From Mermis nigrescens (Eukaryota > Nematoda > Enoplea > Mermithida > Mermithidae): a stretch of 64,000 nt of DNA. The notes beneath the pieces were generated by a model. It was given only the letters and a program-made list of their open reading frames with translations. It did not search any database and was not told where the DNA came from. Within the stretch, counting starts at the first letter, position 1. Each line of letters begins with the position of its first letter. Both the position numbers and the translations under genes were made by a program. The DNA lies in NCBI GenBank assembly GCA_036768485.1, contig JAVLUZ010000652.1, positions 124,001 to 188,000 of the forward strand, read 5' to 3'. Below, piece after piece: positions 48,982 through 60,169 of the stretch.

Positions 48982-49720
48982 TTTTGCCACAGGACCTTCT
49001 GAATTTTACGTTTATTTCAATTCACTTGACAGCAGTAAGCAGAAAGATGGTTATATTTTTCAGCTAAAAAACCCCTAGAATTTCCGAGTGAATGGGAAGT
49101 TGCAATCGAAGAAATTATTCTCAAGTCCTCCCGTGGGAAGCCCCAAAATTATAAAATATGCCTCTCCAGATGATCCTGATAAAATTTCTGAGCTGTTTAC
49201 AATTAAAAATATCGATTTTCCACAAAATGCTCAGCAACTTGTTGCTTCTTTCAACTCTGCGATACCAGATTCTTTGAAAAAATATTTTAGCGTAGAGTTA
49301 AATGATGAAAATTTTGCTATTCTGAACATTTTGAATACTCAAGTGAAATTCGATTCTGAATATTTAGGATTTAAAAAGAATGAAACTTACCCTAACGTTC
49401 TACCCACTAAACTTCAAAAAATTCGAGCAGATTACAAAGTTTCCGTCCCTCACCCAATTTTTTACATTGTGTGCGACTTCACTTTGCCAGTAATGCTCGG
49501 CTCAAGAAATATTCAAATTTTATGCATGGATTCTTTCCAGTTTAGCATGTACAAAAGTTATAAATATTCTCGTGTATGTTATCATAAAATAATTCGAAGC
49601 TATATTTCGTCAATGTTTTTGACTATAACTGATATTAAGGGAAATCCATACGATATTCTAGACCCCATTATCATAAAATTTCATTTTCGAAGGCATAATG
49701 AAATACGAGCCTTTTTGTAG
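48974..49720 (+). pseudogene. Minor capsid (penton) protein, frameshifted
   Basis: ATG at 48974 begins SEFYVYFNSLDSSK, typical of the first jelly-roll strand of Polinton penton proteins. A shift near 49075 leads to EFPSEWEVAIEEIIL, and a second near 49165 to the main 200-codon part ending IIIKFHFRRHNEIRAFL, which matches the usual C-terminal strand of this family. About 248 residues. It would form the five-fold vertices of the virion. The assignment rests on these segments and on position just before the major capsid gene. Confidence 0.8.
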
Positions 49721-49874
49721 AAATACTAATAATACGCAAGTTGGTGGGGCATTTGGAGACTTCATCAAAAAAAACTCAGAAAAAGAAGAAAAAGAGCAAG
49801 AAAGAGCAGGTTGGTGCAGGCAGAAAGTCTATAAATATTACAAAACAACGCAATTTTGCATTAAGAAACTCTAA
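49698..49874 (+). CDS. Small basic protein between capsid genes
   Basis: An intact 58-codon frame overlapping the end of the minor capsid gene and ending two bases before the major capsid ATG. It has TQVGGAFGDFIKK, then a Lys/Glu-rich part and a basic tyrosine-rich tail. A run of seven A at 49767-49773 permits a shift into an even more lysine-rich frame (KKKKKSKK), so the true product is uncertain. Position suggests a small virion or pVI-like protein; this is a guess. Confidence 0.35.
   Translation: MKYEPFCRNTNNTQVGGAFGDFIKKNSEKEEKEQERAGWCRQKVYKYYKTTQFCIKKL
49830..49840 (+). promoter_or_regulatory. TATAAATATTA box before the major capsid gene
   Basis: Lies 47 nt before ATG 49877 and is identical to the box at 46832. 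Confidence 0.55.
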
Positions 49875-49876
49875 AT

Positions 49877-51167
49877 ATGCCAAGAATTAAGAAACTTACC
49901 GAAAACGTCGAGGAACTGGATATTTTTTCCGGTCCTACCTTGCAATCTGCAATCACTGGCGAGACCGAAACGGAATTTTTTCCGATTAATCCGCTTATGT
50001 CAGATGAACCAATACAATTTGATATTCCAGAATCTTTTACACAGTTAACTGATCCGAGTTTTTTATTAAAAGTAAGAGCTAAAATCGTCGATGGGGTTGG
50101 AGCTGATTTGGCAGATGGTGTGAGAGTCGGGCCCGTTAATTTAGCTTTACATTCGATTTTTAAAGACATTACATTGAAAGCAAATGGGGTCTTAGTTAGC
50201 CAAGCTACAGGTACCTACCCCTACAGGGCCTCACATTGAAACAGCATTTACCTACTCAACAGCTGCAAAAAACGGATCGGCGGGAGCCCCTCAGCTCTAC
50301 TATAAAGACAAAGCAGGGAAATTTAACGGTGTTGACAAAGATATAAACCCAGGTTTTGATGCGAGAATGTCAAAATTTGCAAAGAGCGCCGAAGTAACAA
50401 TGGCCGGAAGACTTCATTTAGACCTTTCATTGCCAAATAAGCTAATTATTCCAGGAGTAAAATTTTCATTGACATTTTTTCCATCTTCCTCTCCTTTTCA
50501 TTTGCTTTCTGGAACTAATAATGCGGCCGAAAAAATGATAATCACGAAAATGGTTTTAAAAGTAAGGCGCATAAATTTAAGCAGTGCAGGCGTTTTGGCT
50601 ATAGAACGTGGACTTAAACAAAAGCCCGCTCAATACGCAGTTAATCACGCTGTAGTCCGAACTACTCAAATGATCATGTTTCAAACACAATTGTCAAACT
50701 TCACATTACACAGTGGCCAGGTTCCCCGTTTAATAATTTTGACTTTAATGCCTAGCAAGTGTTTTTCAGGAAACTATGCGCGCAATCCTTTTCTTTCACG
50801 TTGAAAAATGCCTTTTGGCGCAAATTGATGTGAATGGGAGGCAGTACCCACCAGCCCCCTACAGTCCATTTTTTTCCATGTTAGAACCTAATCTTAATTC
50901 ACTGCGCATGATTAGAAACTTATTCAGTGACTCGGACACTGGCGTAAGCTATGATGATTGGACTGAACAAGGGTACCAAATCCTTCCTTTTGACCTTATG
51001 CCCGAGGATGGGGTGTGCCAGCGCGCAGTAATGGTGTTGTAACTTTTTCCGGAACCTGGCCACAGAATGAAATTAATGAAAATTTCACGGTCCTTTTTTA
51101 TCTTTTATGGGATAACATTATATCTACTGATGAGCGCAAAAATATAATTTTAGACTTTATACCATGA
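49877..51167 (+). pseudogene. mcp: Major capsid protein (double jelly roll), three frameshifts
   Basis: ATG 49877 begins an acidic leader, then FFPINPLMSDEPIQF, VNLALHSIFKDITLKANG and TYPYRA, characteristic of Polinton major capsid proteins. A single extra base near 50233 breaks the frame before IETAFTYS. The next part runs to about 50795 (MIMFQTQLSNFTLHSGQVP), then shifts to the part with LLAQIDVNGRQYP and DLMPEDG. A third shift near 51030 reaches the C terminus, ending TGA at 51165-51167. About 430 residues, the family's usual size is similar. The stop overlaps the protease ATG (ATGA), showing tight packing of virion genes. Confidence 0.92.
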
Positions 51168-51634
51168 ATGCGAATGAATTAAGAAACTTAATTAAATGCG
51201 ATAAGGAATCGAGTGAAATCTTCCAAGGCATATTTTCTTGCGATGAAATAAAGCGACAAAAATTTAAAAAACATAGCTGCGTTATTGTCAACACAGACTC
51301 ATCTACTGGACCCGGCGTTCACTGGGTAGTATTCTACAAAAATGGGAAAAGCGTTACGTTTTTCGATAGCACAGGAAGAAAATTTAACAGTTACGCAAGT
51401 TGCATAAAAAGGGCGTTCAATCACTTTGCAGCAGGAGCAAGCAAATATTCTTCATCGAATAAAGTTCTACAGTCGAGACAATCAAATTATTGTGGTATGT
51501 ATAGCGTGTACGCAATATATCAGCTGAGCAGAAATAAAAGCATAAATATGATTGAGCGAAACTTTACAGATAATACACTTGATAATGATGAAAAAATCTG
51601 TATATGGTTTAAAAAATATTTGCATAAGCCCTGA
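51164..51634 (+). CDS. pro: Adenain-like cysteine protease, intact, 156 residues
   Basis: The uninterrupted frame has the C5/Ulp1-like catalytic set: His53 in GVHWVVF, Asp68 in FFDSTG, Gln103 seven residues before Cys110 in NYCGMYS. Length is normal for Polinton maturation proteases. It would cleave capsid or core precursors during virion assembly. It starts within the major capsid stop codon and is followed after two bases by the ATPase gene. It is the only core gene without an evident lesion. Confidence 0.92.
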   Translation: MNANELRNLIKCDKESSEIFQGIFSCDEIKRQKFKKHSCVIVNTDSSTGPGVHWVVFYKNGKSVTFFDSTGRKFNSYASCIKRAFNHFAAGASKYSSSNKVLQSRQSNYCGMYSVYAIYQLSRNKSINMIERNFTDNTLDNDEKICIWFKKYLHKP

Positions 51635-51636
51635 CG

Positions 51637-52219
51637 ATGGAGGAAATAAATTCGGACATTGAATATTTAAAAAGACCAGCTAATATTATAATTTCAGGAG
51701 CTACAGGTTCCGGAAAAACGTACTTCTTGTTGAAATTATTAAAAGAATGGCCTTTCAAATCAGAAAGAGGCGAAATTTATTATTTTTACAATATATGGCA
51801 ACCGCTTTTCGAAGAATTTATCGCAACGTTCCCAGACATTAAATTTATTCAGGGCTTATGCTTAGAACCGCTGCCCGCTGCTGGAATAAGATGCAGATGA
51901 TAAAATAAGAGTCTGCATATGCGATGATTTAGCCGACTGTGCGTGTAAAAGTGAAGACTTTGCCCGCCTTTTCACAGTCTATGGGCACCATAAAAACCTT
52001 CTCAACGTTTTCATATCGCAGAATCTTTTTTTGAAAGGTCCTTATTCGACCACAATAAACAGAAACACGCATTATTATGTTCTCACGAAAACACCTCATC
52101 TTAATGCAGTGGATACATTAAGCAGGCAACTATATGGCGCCAATGGACCTTTGAGAGCCGCATACCTGAAAACAATGTCCGATAAGCCGTACAACTATAT
52201 TTTGGTAGATGTTTTTTAG
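51637..52219 (+). pseudogene. atp: Packaging ATPase (FtsK/HerA-type), one frameshift
   Basis: The first 80 codons carry Walker A, GATGSGKTYF. A shift near 51885 leads to the second part with Walker B RVCICDDLAD, then GHHKNLLNVFISQN and TLSRQLYG, all features of Polinton genome-packaging ATPases. About 193 residues. It would pump DNA into capsids. It closes the plus-strand virion cluster and converges with the F-box gene. Confidence 0.9.
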
Positions 52220-52336
52220 TGATAATTTTAGAGACAAAATGCGTACTAATATATTTTCTTCTGAATGACCCATGATTAGATGACGCGCAAGCACATAACC
52301 CGGAAAATTCCGGTCTAATTTGTTTTTTTGGTTTTA

Positions 52337-53324
52337 TTAGTAAGAAGACACAAAGTAATTATTACGATTGCGCAAAATAATTTTGTTTGAACATTTATAA
52401 TTTACAGCAATCCAATTGAGATCGGAAGCATGACGTTTCGCGTCCAGTATGTACAAATTAACACGATCAAAATACTGAACAATAAAGTCGTTAAATTCTT
52501 CATCATTTTCGTAAATTTGCGATAAATTAAAACATAGAGTGGTCGAAGTATCTGCGATTATCAAAATACAAAAATTGAACAATACTTTCGAAACAATCGC
52601 GTACTGAAACTTTTTGATGGGGATTTTCGGAAATTCGTTCGTCGGCAAAATCGAGAGACAGAAATGTAAGGCGAGTGGTTTGAATCATGGAGGCATAGAG
52701 TATAGCATTGTAGTCCGTAGGCACAATGACAGTGATAAGCACTATTTTTTCTGGGTTGAGGCGGCGAACAAATTCTGGAAAATGAGAGTTGAGGTGAAGG
52801 TGGGTCATGACGAGCATCTTGATGGGTTTGGAGGCAGCCATGGGCCGAAATTCGAGCTTTAGGCGGGCGTCATGTAAAATCAGCGAGCGTTTCTGCGAAT
52901 TCGACTGCAAAAATCGATTTAAAACGCGGCTTCCGCAATAGGCGTTAATATCAATGTTCGATAGTGACAAAACTTCGGGGTTGGATCTTTCCAGGGCATC
53001 GGTGACGCAGCGATGGTGTTTTCCCTTTAGGGCGCGATTTCCTTTGTGACGTACGACCATCAACTCGACCTTGGGGCCTCCTACGACGGGGTATAGAGCT
53101 GGGTCATTGTAGGGGTTGCCGGCGGAAAAAAGACCACTCGTGTAATTATTGTATCGAATACTTTCGATAATCTTAACGTGTAAAGTCAGCTTCTGTTGGA
53201 TCGGGCCAATAAAATTCCGCAAAACATACAGCCACCGCTTGCACACAGATTCGCAAGTAATTCGTTCATTGATTCCCAAATACGAGAAAATAAGCAAGAG
53301 AACGTGATAGGGCAAGTTTTCCAT
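52337..53324 (-). pseudogene. F-box protein, one frameshift
   Basis: The start at ATG 53324 gives an F-box at residues 1-40: ENLPYHVLLLIFSYLG then CESVCKRWLYVLRN. The frame also runs upstream of this ATG, but the F-box and the promoter boxes favour 53324. The remaining ~270 residues alternate leucine-rich strands and helices (KPIKMLVMTHLHLNSHFP, EKIVLITVIVP, TTRLTFLSLDFAD). A frameshift near 52570 leads to a last part ending 52337. F-box proteins recruit substrates to SCF ubiquitin ligases, so a viral one may redirect host degradation; that role is inferred. Two TGTAGCTACA boxes lie 43-68 nt upstream. Confidence 0.8.
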
Positions 53325-53366
53325 TTTTGAGAAAATGATGAAAACACGGCCTTTTCTAGTCTGCTT

Positions 53367-53410
53367 TGTAGCTACAAAACTTGTAGCTACAAGTTTAAGT
53401 ATAAATAAAA
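53367..53410. promoter_or_regulatory. Divergent promoter between F-box and TBP genes
   Basis: TGTAGCTACA at 53367-53376 and 53382-53391, then TATAAATAAAA at 53400-53410, 22-32 nt before the TBP ATG at 53432. Confidence 0.65.
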
Positions 53411-53431
53411 AATTCAAAAGTTCCCGCCATA

Positions 53432-53935
53432 ATGTCTGTGTGCAGCGTTGTCTGCAGTGCTGATCTGAAAGCTCCTCTGGATTAAGGAGAAATTGCGAAA
53501 GTGCATAATTTACGCGTTCATAAGCGGTTCCCAGGGTTGAGCCTCAAGCTGATTGCCCCAAAAGCAACGGTTCTGCTTTTCAAGTCGGGCAAGATGGTCT
53601 CTACTGGGACAAAAAGCTCCGAAGACGGACGCCAGGCCTTGCTTAAAGCCATCGAAACGTTGAAGATACCTAATATTCGTATTTTGCATTTTAAAGTGCA
53701 TAATTTTGTTGGCTCCTGCAAAGCCGATAAACCCGTCGATTTGCCTAAACTGTACAAGAAATGCTATACCTACTGTTTTTACGAGCCAGAAATTTTTCCA
53801 GGGCTCACTCTGAAACTGTTTAAACCCGCCGTTACTGCTGTTATTTTTCATACGGGCAAATCTTTTGTTACCGGTGCAAAGGATAAATATGAACTGTTTC
53901 GTGCATTTGCTATTGTGCGTTGTATTTTAGAATAA
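53432..53935 (+). pseudogene. tbp: TATA-binding protein homologue, one in-frame stop
   Basis: The frame from ATG 53432 to TAA 53933-53935 covers a whole TBP core (167 residues), broken only by TAA at codon 18 (53483). Both direct repeats of the saddle are visible. The first has KRFPGLSLKL, ATVLLFKSGKMVSTG and KSSEDGRQA; the second has VHNFVGSC, YEPEIFPGLTLKL and AVIFHTGKSFVTGAK. The four phenylalanines that TBP inserts into the TATA minor groove all have counterparts (KRF, LLF, EIF, VIF). Many other positions differ from the highly conserved animal TBP, so it is not a recent host retrocopy. Other functions are unlikely. Confidence 0.9.
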
Positions 53936-53947
53936 TAAAATTTTTAG

Positions 53948-54354
53948 ATGGCCGAAATTGCTACGAATTATATGTTTCGATTTCTTCGGCTTTACATTAT
54001 GGGCGCACGATTCGATGATTCGTTGTACCGAGAAATTGCCAAGAACACGTGCAAGAAGTTGAAAAAGAGCTTCGAAATCAACCCTTCGATATGGACGTTG
54101 AGACAGCTACAACGGCCAATTACGCGAAATTCGCCGATGACGTCATGCGATCGGGCATAACAAAGCAACGCTTATACACGCTCTTAGCCTACACGGATAA
54201 TTTAGCCGAAAATATGGAACGCAAAAATATGGATGTTGGGATTTTACTTTATTCGTTCAAGAGCTACTTCAAGCTACACCTGGCCATGCGGTTCATTACA
54301 CAATACGTCCAAGCCGTTTCCTACCTGCGCCCAAAAACCCAACGGCCTTTTTAA
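53948..54354 (+). pseudogene. Bcl-2-like candidate, one frameshift
   Basis: ATG 53948 begins a helical segment (FRFLRLYIMGARFDDSLY) and shifts near 54045 into a frame with EVEKELRNQPFD, KFADDVMRSGITKQRLYTLL and FKLHLAMRFITQYVQAV. The order of helices, the D-x3-xSGITxxRL segment (BH1-like position) and a final HLA..FITQ (BH2-like position) recall small viral Bcl-2 proteins. No motif is decisive. If right, the role would be blocking host cell death. The stop codon lies within the hairpin of the right TIR. Confidence 0.45.
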
Positions 54355-54550
54355 GGGCCAAATTAGCCGTGGGCAACCACCATTTTTTAATCGTGTAGGT
54401 ATGCACACACAATATGTATGTATCGCTATTTCATTCCTCGGTGGGCGGGACTTCGTCAATCGGCGTGTCGGCTGTTAGCGATCAATCGGCGGGTGGGCGG
54501 GGCATATAACACAAAACATACCTGTATATACTTTGTGTTGCGGCCTAGGG
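54305..54550 (-). repeat. Polinton right terminal inverted repeat
   Basis: Inverted match to 36024-36255. It ends GGCCTAGGG at 54550 and overlaps the last codons of the Bcl-2-like gene. Confidence 0.9.
54338..54359. terminator. GGCCTTTTTAAGGGCC hairpin, right TIR
   Basis: Third copy of the palindrome. It contains the TAA stop of the gene ending at 54354. Confidence 0.5.
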
Positions 54551-54640
54551 CTACACGATTAACTACGTCTACCTTTTAAAAAAACCGCACCTCTCAGATG
54601 TGTGCATATACGGTATTAAACGGATCATTGCAATTTTTAC
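54551..54640. other. Element-host junction in intron 4 of the protease duplicate
   Basis: The 90 bp between the element end and the exon 4 donor contain AAAAAAACCGCACCT, also present at the right end of the repeat near 58877, so a repeat fragment lay at the insertion site. Confidence 0.45.
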
Positions 54641-55120
54641 CGTAACCAATTCGCCCCCAGCCGCTGATCCAGCAATCTTTTTTGGCACGTTATCATCAAA
54701 TAACGGCAAACAAATCGGTCGAATGTACCGGTTGAAATGGATTTTCCGGTAGAATTTCACGAAAACTACTTCCGTGCTTCTATCATGGTAGTCGAGTATG
54801 GGTATACTGTACCACATTTTCGAATAATTTGATGCGGACTCGGAAAGCGTCTGTCATACACACCAAAGACGAATTGCAAAGATCCCGCGCTGTGGTGAAT
54901 GGTGCTAAAACATAAAATGTCGTCACCTGACACGCACAGCGCGGAAATTCTGGGGGATCGAATGGTTTTTCTAATCCGCCTTTTTTTGACCAGAAACGTC
55001 AGATAACCGTCATATCACATTGGCGTTTTTGATGGCGCTCTAATTTTTTAGAACGTGGAAACGTGAAGAAATTTTAAAAAAATCGAAAAAATTTAAATAA
55101 ATTGATCCAAATATATAGCT

Positions 55121-55883
55121 ACTAGCAAAGAAAAATGCTCCGATGGAACAAAAAAGATGAATATACTTGGAATTGTGGATTATTATGGATGTAAAAGGAG
55201 GGGACTAGGAAAAATCTACCTAAAGTCGGAAAATCTGCTAAAAATCACACTTTCTCTAAGCAACGCAAAAAATCGATGTATATTCTGCGGCCAACAGATT
55301 AAAATAAATATTCAACCATAACAATGATTGAAACAGCAGCACGTCAGCTATGCAGTAGTTATGGGAAATGATATTAAGTAAACTAACAGTCTTCCAAGCC
55401 AATTGAATGAAATAGCAAACATTGAAGACAATTGAAGACATGGTTGGTTAAAAACAGTAGGAAACACGTAAGTTGACTTGAAACAGACTTAATGTAGATA
55501 CACTAGCATGCCCGAAACGATTGTGTGCACTAATCAATCGGCTCCTGCTTTGCTTGCTATAATGCTCATAAAACAAAACAACTTTAAATACAATACCTCT
55601 TAGTTTTCTATCAATCAGGTGCCAGCAATTTAAAAAAGTAACCTTGATAGATTTCGTTTATACACTCTTATCTGAAACTTCGAACATTATTTAAAAAAGA
55701 CACTTTTTTAGAGGCCGCAGAATATACATCGATTTTTTGCGTTGCTTAGAGAAAGGGTGATTTTTAGCAGATTTTCCGACTTTAGGTAGATTTTTCCTAG
55801 TCCCCTCCTTTTACATCCATAATAATCCACAATTCCAAGTATATTCATCTTTTTTTTCCATCGGAGCATTTTTCTTTGCTAGT
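55121..55883. repeat. Long near-perfect inverted repeat, 172-bp arms
   Basis: 55121-55292 and 55713-55883 are reverse complements with very few mismatches, separated by about 420 bp. The arms share GCAGAATATACATCGATTTT. The right arm is the start of the repeat at 55690-58995, so the left arm may be a duplicated, inverted end. Confidence 0.85.
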
Positions 55884-58800
55884 ACACTACTTTTAATTAG
55901 CGTGATTTCAGTACATCAGTCAGTAAACACAATCAGTAACATGCCACAATAATGACAACAGTCCAAGAACGCGGAAAACAATATTGTTCTTAACATCAGC
56001 ATTATCCTTTTTAAACAAGACAACCTTATTGACACCATCCATTTTCAAATTAAAACTGCATTAAAATATTTCTTCTTAATGTGCAGCCCACTTATAATCA
56101 AGCACAAAAATTTAACCAACGAATTCACATTGCAAATCCTCACTCAATCAATACACAAGCACAATGTGTTGTGACTTTTGAAATTGAAAACACCCAATTT
56201 TCAATTTTCAAATTGAAAATTGGATCAACTTTCAAATTGAAAATTGGGTCAATTTTCAAATTGAAAATTGGGTGTTTGAATTTGCGATGAAGAAAATAAT
56301 CAAAAAGATAGTCACTTGGTTTATTTAAGCCGAGTAATAAAATAACGACCGTCCACCAATTCCAAACTAAACGCAACTAATCTGATCACTATGAAAAAGT
56401 TTTGAAAAATGAGCTTTCTAAGCGAGAGTTGTAAACCAAGAGAAACTTAAAGTTAAAACCTACCATTAAATTATGAGAGAATTATAAAAGATTTTAAACT
56501 TCAAGAAAATGGAAAAGGCGGGATGTTGGTAAATTAGAAGGCAAAGATTTTCGGCAAAAATTCAAAAACTTCACGCAAATATCAAATGTAAGGAACACTA
56601 ACGCTTTGATTTGGTAGTAAAATAAATTTGTAGTATAGACTACATATTAACAACAAATGAATAGTGCAAACTTTACACAACTACTAGGTGTAGAGAATAC
56701 TAACAGTTTACGGCTTATTAATGTACATGATTACAATAAAGCTGTATATCTTTGTCGACTTCTGTGCACAGTAGTGTGATTGCTGGTTCATTTTAAACCA
56801 CTTTTGCAGGCAATTTACATCAATTAAACGATAGCTCTCCATGTGCAAGATTTTGTGAAACATATTATAAACACGGCTAAGAAAGATTTAACTTTAATGC
56901 AACCCATTTAAGACAAAATTACATCTCTTCAATGATCTAAGGACACTTGAACATAATTTTTAAATCACTTTAGATTACTTTTGAGGGTAAAAAACTCACT
57001 TAATTGATGTCTCACATATGAATCCTTGAAAATTTCTTGACTTCAGTTACAAAGTCTCTGCAAGTCTATCGAATTAGGGTTAACACGTAACGTAAACTTT
57101 ACACAAACACATAGCGTAAAGAATATTTTAGTCGGATTCGTAATTTTGATATTGCTCCGATATTTCTTTCAACATTTATGGAAAAATGAGTCTCCATAAT
57201 GTTTTAAAGACAATAAACATTAGGTTTAAACCACTTTGCAATACTGCTGAGTGTAAGCAAGCGCGCCCAATTGACGTATATATTTCATTCCCTGTAAATT
57301 TTTATATCTCAGGAAAAAATTTCGATTTTTGCAATGCTCTAGAACAAAGGCTAACATGCAGTGTAAAAAATTACTCGGATATTATGATCAACATTCATGA
57401 AAAAATTATGTCTCTACAATGGTCTGAGGACATATAAACAATGAATGTAAACTACTTTACATCACTGTTGGATGTAAACAAACGCGCCTACGTGACGTCT
57501 CACATTTGATCCTTTGAAAACTTCTAGGCTCCAAGAAAAAATTAGGTTTCAGGAATGCTCAAAAACGAAGATAAATATATATGTAGTGTAAACTTCATGT
57601 AAAGACCTAGTGTAAAGAAGATTTTAGTCAGATTCGTAATTTTGATATTGTTCCGATATTACGATTAATATTTATGAAAAAATTAAGTCTACATAATGTT
57701 CTATGGACAAACTAACAATTGGTGTAAACTACTTTACAACACCGTAGAGTGTAAACATATGCGCCAGACTGGCATATCAAATTTGATTCCTGGTCCATTT
57801 CTAGACTTGATAAACGTGTCCCTGACTCGTAACCGGAGAAGCAGGCAGAAAAAACAAGACAGAAACGCATTTAAAACTCCAAATTTTTGACTTTACGCTC
57901 GCTAAATATTAATGTATAGACAATTTGCTTTGACATGCACCCGATATAAAGCACTTTATTTTTATTCTATTAGACTTATCCCGACTTCTGGACGGAGAAA
58001 GTGGCGAACAAAAAACGCAACAAAAACGTATTTTCCACCATTTAGAACACTGTAAACTTTAAAATTCCGTACCGAACTCCCTATTGAGTTTAAAGAAATT
58101 CGGTTTGGTACAATTTGTAGCTTTTAAATCGTAGTACATTCCTGTGTGCCAAAATTCTGTTGCAAAAATTATTTGGCATGATTTATCAATCAAACTTCGG
58201 AAAAAACGTGTTTTTTAGCCCATTTTTTACCTCTGATTTCGAACTTTACACCCCCATAAATAACTCAATATTGCCTTTTTTAAATGCGGTTTGCTGCGAT
58301 GTTTAGCCCCTGTGAGGCACTTTATTAATGCTGTCTTCGATTTGCACTGACTCATAAGCGGAAAAATTTGGCAGAGAAATCTTAGTTAAAATCCATTTTT
58401 TTACACCATCCACTAGAGTGTAAACTTTAAACCCCAGGATCTAACTCACCATAGAGCATAGAAGACTTTGCTTATATGCAGAATGTAGCCCTTGATCCGC
58501 TCTACATTTCTGTCAGAAAACATTTTTAAAACCTCATAACCGGAGTTAGTATCGGACATAGGAAGGTTGAAAACTCGACCAAAAGTGCTTTTTCACCCCC
58601 AGATTTTCGCACTCTTTACACTGCCGTTCGATAAATAATGCGAATTTCAAAAACAAAAAAAGTGTCATCTGTAGAATTCATCCCTCTATTATCCTATTCT
58701 GTTCAATCCTTCGAGTCATCAATACTCAGTTGTCCACATGCCGCAGTAAAAAGGTCCCAAAATTTGTCCTATGTTATAACGTTACACAAAAACTTTACAC

Positions 58801-58995
58801 CTTCTTTACACAGTCAATTTTCAGTTTCAAGAAAAACAAAAAAACACGGGCAGCGAATTTTTTTATTATCTTTCTTTTAAAAAAAACCGCACCTTCCAGA
58901 AGTGTCCCGTTATAGCTGTAGGGGGTGCCCAGGTGTTGGGGGTACCCAAGTATATTATAGGTACGCGCTAACGCGCTACCTATGATAGAAGGACA
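55690..58995. repeat. Interspersed repeat, copy 2 (3.3 kb)
   Basis: The longer copy of the repeat at 60-2057, with the same ends and many more internal units carrying TAAACTTTACAC.. and AGTC(A/G)GATTCGTAAT. Short frames inside are not supported as genes. Confidence 0.7.
56170..56280. repeat. Tandem AT palindromes
   Basis: CAATTTTCAAATTGAAAATTG-type units repeat about four times. Each is nearly self-complementary, so the tract can form hairpins. Confidence 0.8.
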
Positions 58996-60169
58996 TCGCG
59001 AAGCGAAGAAAATTTGATACTTTTGAGGAAAACGTTAGCTAAAAACACTTCAAAACCGTACTTTATACAATTTTTTCGAAAAATCAACAATCCTGTGGGG
59101 TGGGCAGCTATTTGGCATAGGTCATTAGCTACTGTTTGGGATCAAAACTCCAAACTCAAACCTCTTTTGTCAAGATCACTGATACGTAGCCGATTCGGGG
59201 TAGGATCCCTTCCCAACAAAAACACGTATGCTACCATGACTCTTCAGAATTTAAGTGATGTTCGTGTTTGCTCGCCATTATAATTACCTGGGATCGGAAT
59301 TGATACAGTGAACTGCCGTCAGTGCCCATGGAGTGGATTTATCCATTGCATTCGCCGTTATGATGACGACACCACTAGTGCCAAAGAGCCTCCCATCGAG
59401 GTTGTACTCCATTACCATGCCAAGCCAAGGGTAAGCATAAGGAGTCACTGGGTCACCTCCGACGATTCGTTTAGACATCTGCTGATGGTCGTCCATACAT
59501 GCAGCAGAGGGAGATGGTGATCCCTCATCCTAAGCTAGTCGTACATATCCCCCGGTCAGATGATTTTCGATCCCCTACTTTTGGCGAAAACATGCATTTT
59601 TTCCCATTTTTAGGTACTTTATTTTGCTACTTTTTAAGCAGAAATTAGATGTCGTTTACCCCGCTTCCTCTTACCCTAGAGATATTTCAGGAATGCACAT
59701 GATCCTTGGAGTTTTCTCCAAAGATACCTTTCTCACCCTTACTAAAATTTTTCAAGTTTATCCCATAGAATTCGCGATTTTTCTGAAATTTTGCATAAAT
59801 GTCATTTTGGTCTATATTTTCTTGAATTTGCTCTAATTCGATCGGTATATTTTCTAATTTTTTTGAAGCTTCTGTTTTTGATAGGCAAAGAATCGTCAGA
59901 AATGCCAAACAAATATTGTTTTTCAGCGTATCTACCCTTTGTGAGGCCAAGGAAGAACTTGAAAAATTTTTGTTTCACCCCCAGAATTCCCATGCTGTGC
60001 ATGTCAGCCGGGAATCTCCATCCAGAGTTTCAATCCTTTACATTGTGTATTCGTCGTTCGGAAAAGCCGAAATACCGCACGTTTCAGCCTGAAGGCCAGA
60101 ATCGGGGGTCGACGACAAGCGCAATGGTTCCTTGAAAATATTTGCGATAATTAATTTAGCGCTTCTCGG

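Noticed and set aside
50217..50232. A 16-bp intron in the major capsid gene (GTACCTACCCCTACAG)
   Set aside because: Removing it restores frame, but it is far too short for an intron and it encodes conserved TYPYRA residues; a single extra base fits better.
52614..52862. Plus-strand frame opposite the F-box gene
   Set aside because: Shadow of the F-box coding sequence.
59687..60135. Overlapping frames on both strands around 59.7-60.1 kb
   Set aside because: No splice support or recognisable domains, and they lie in the intron of a pseudogene.
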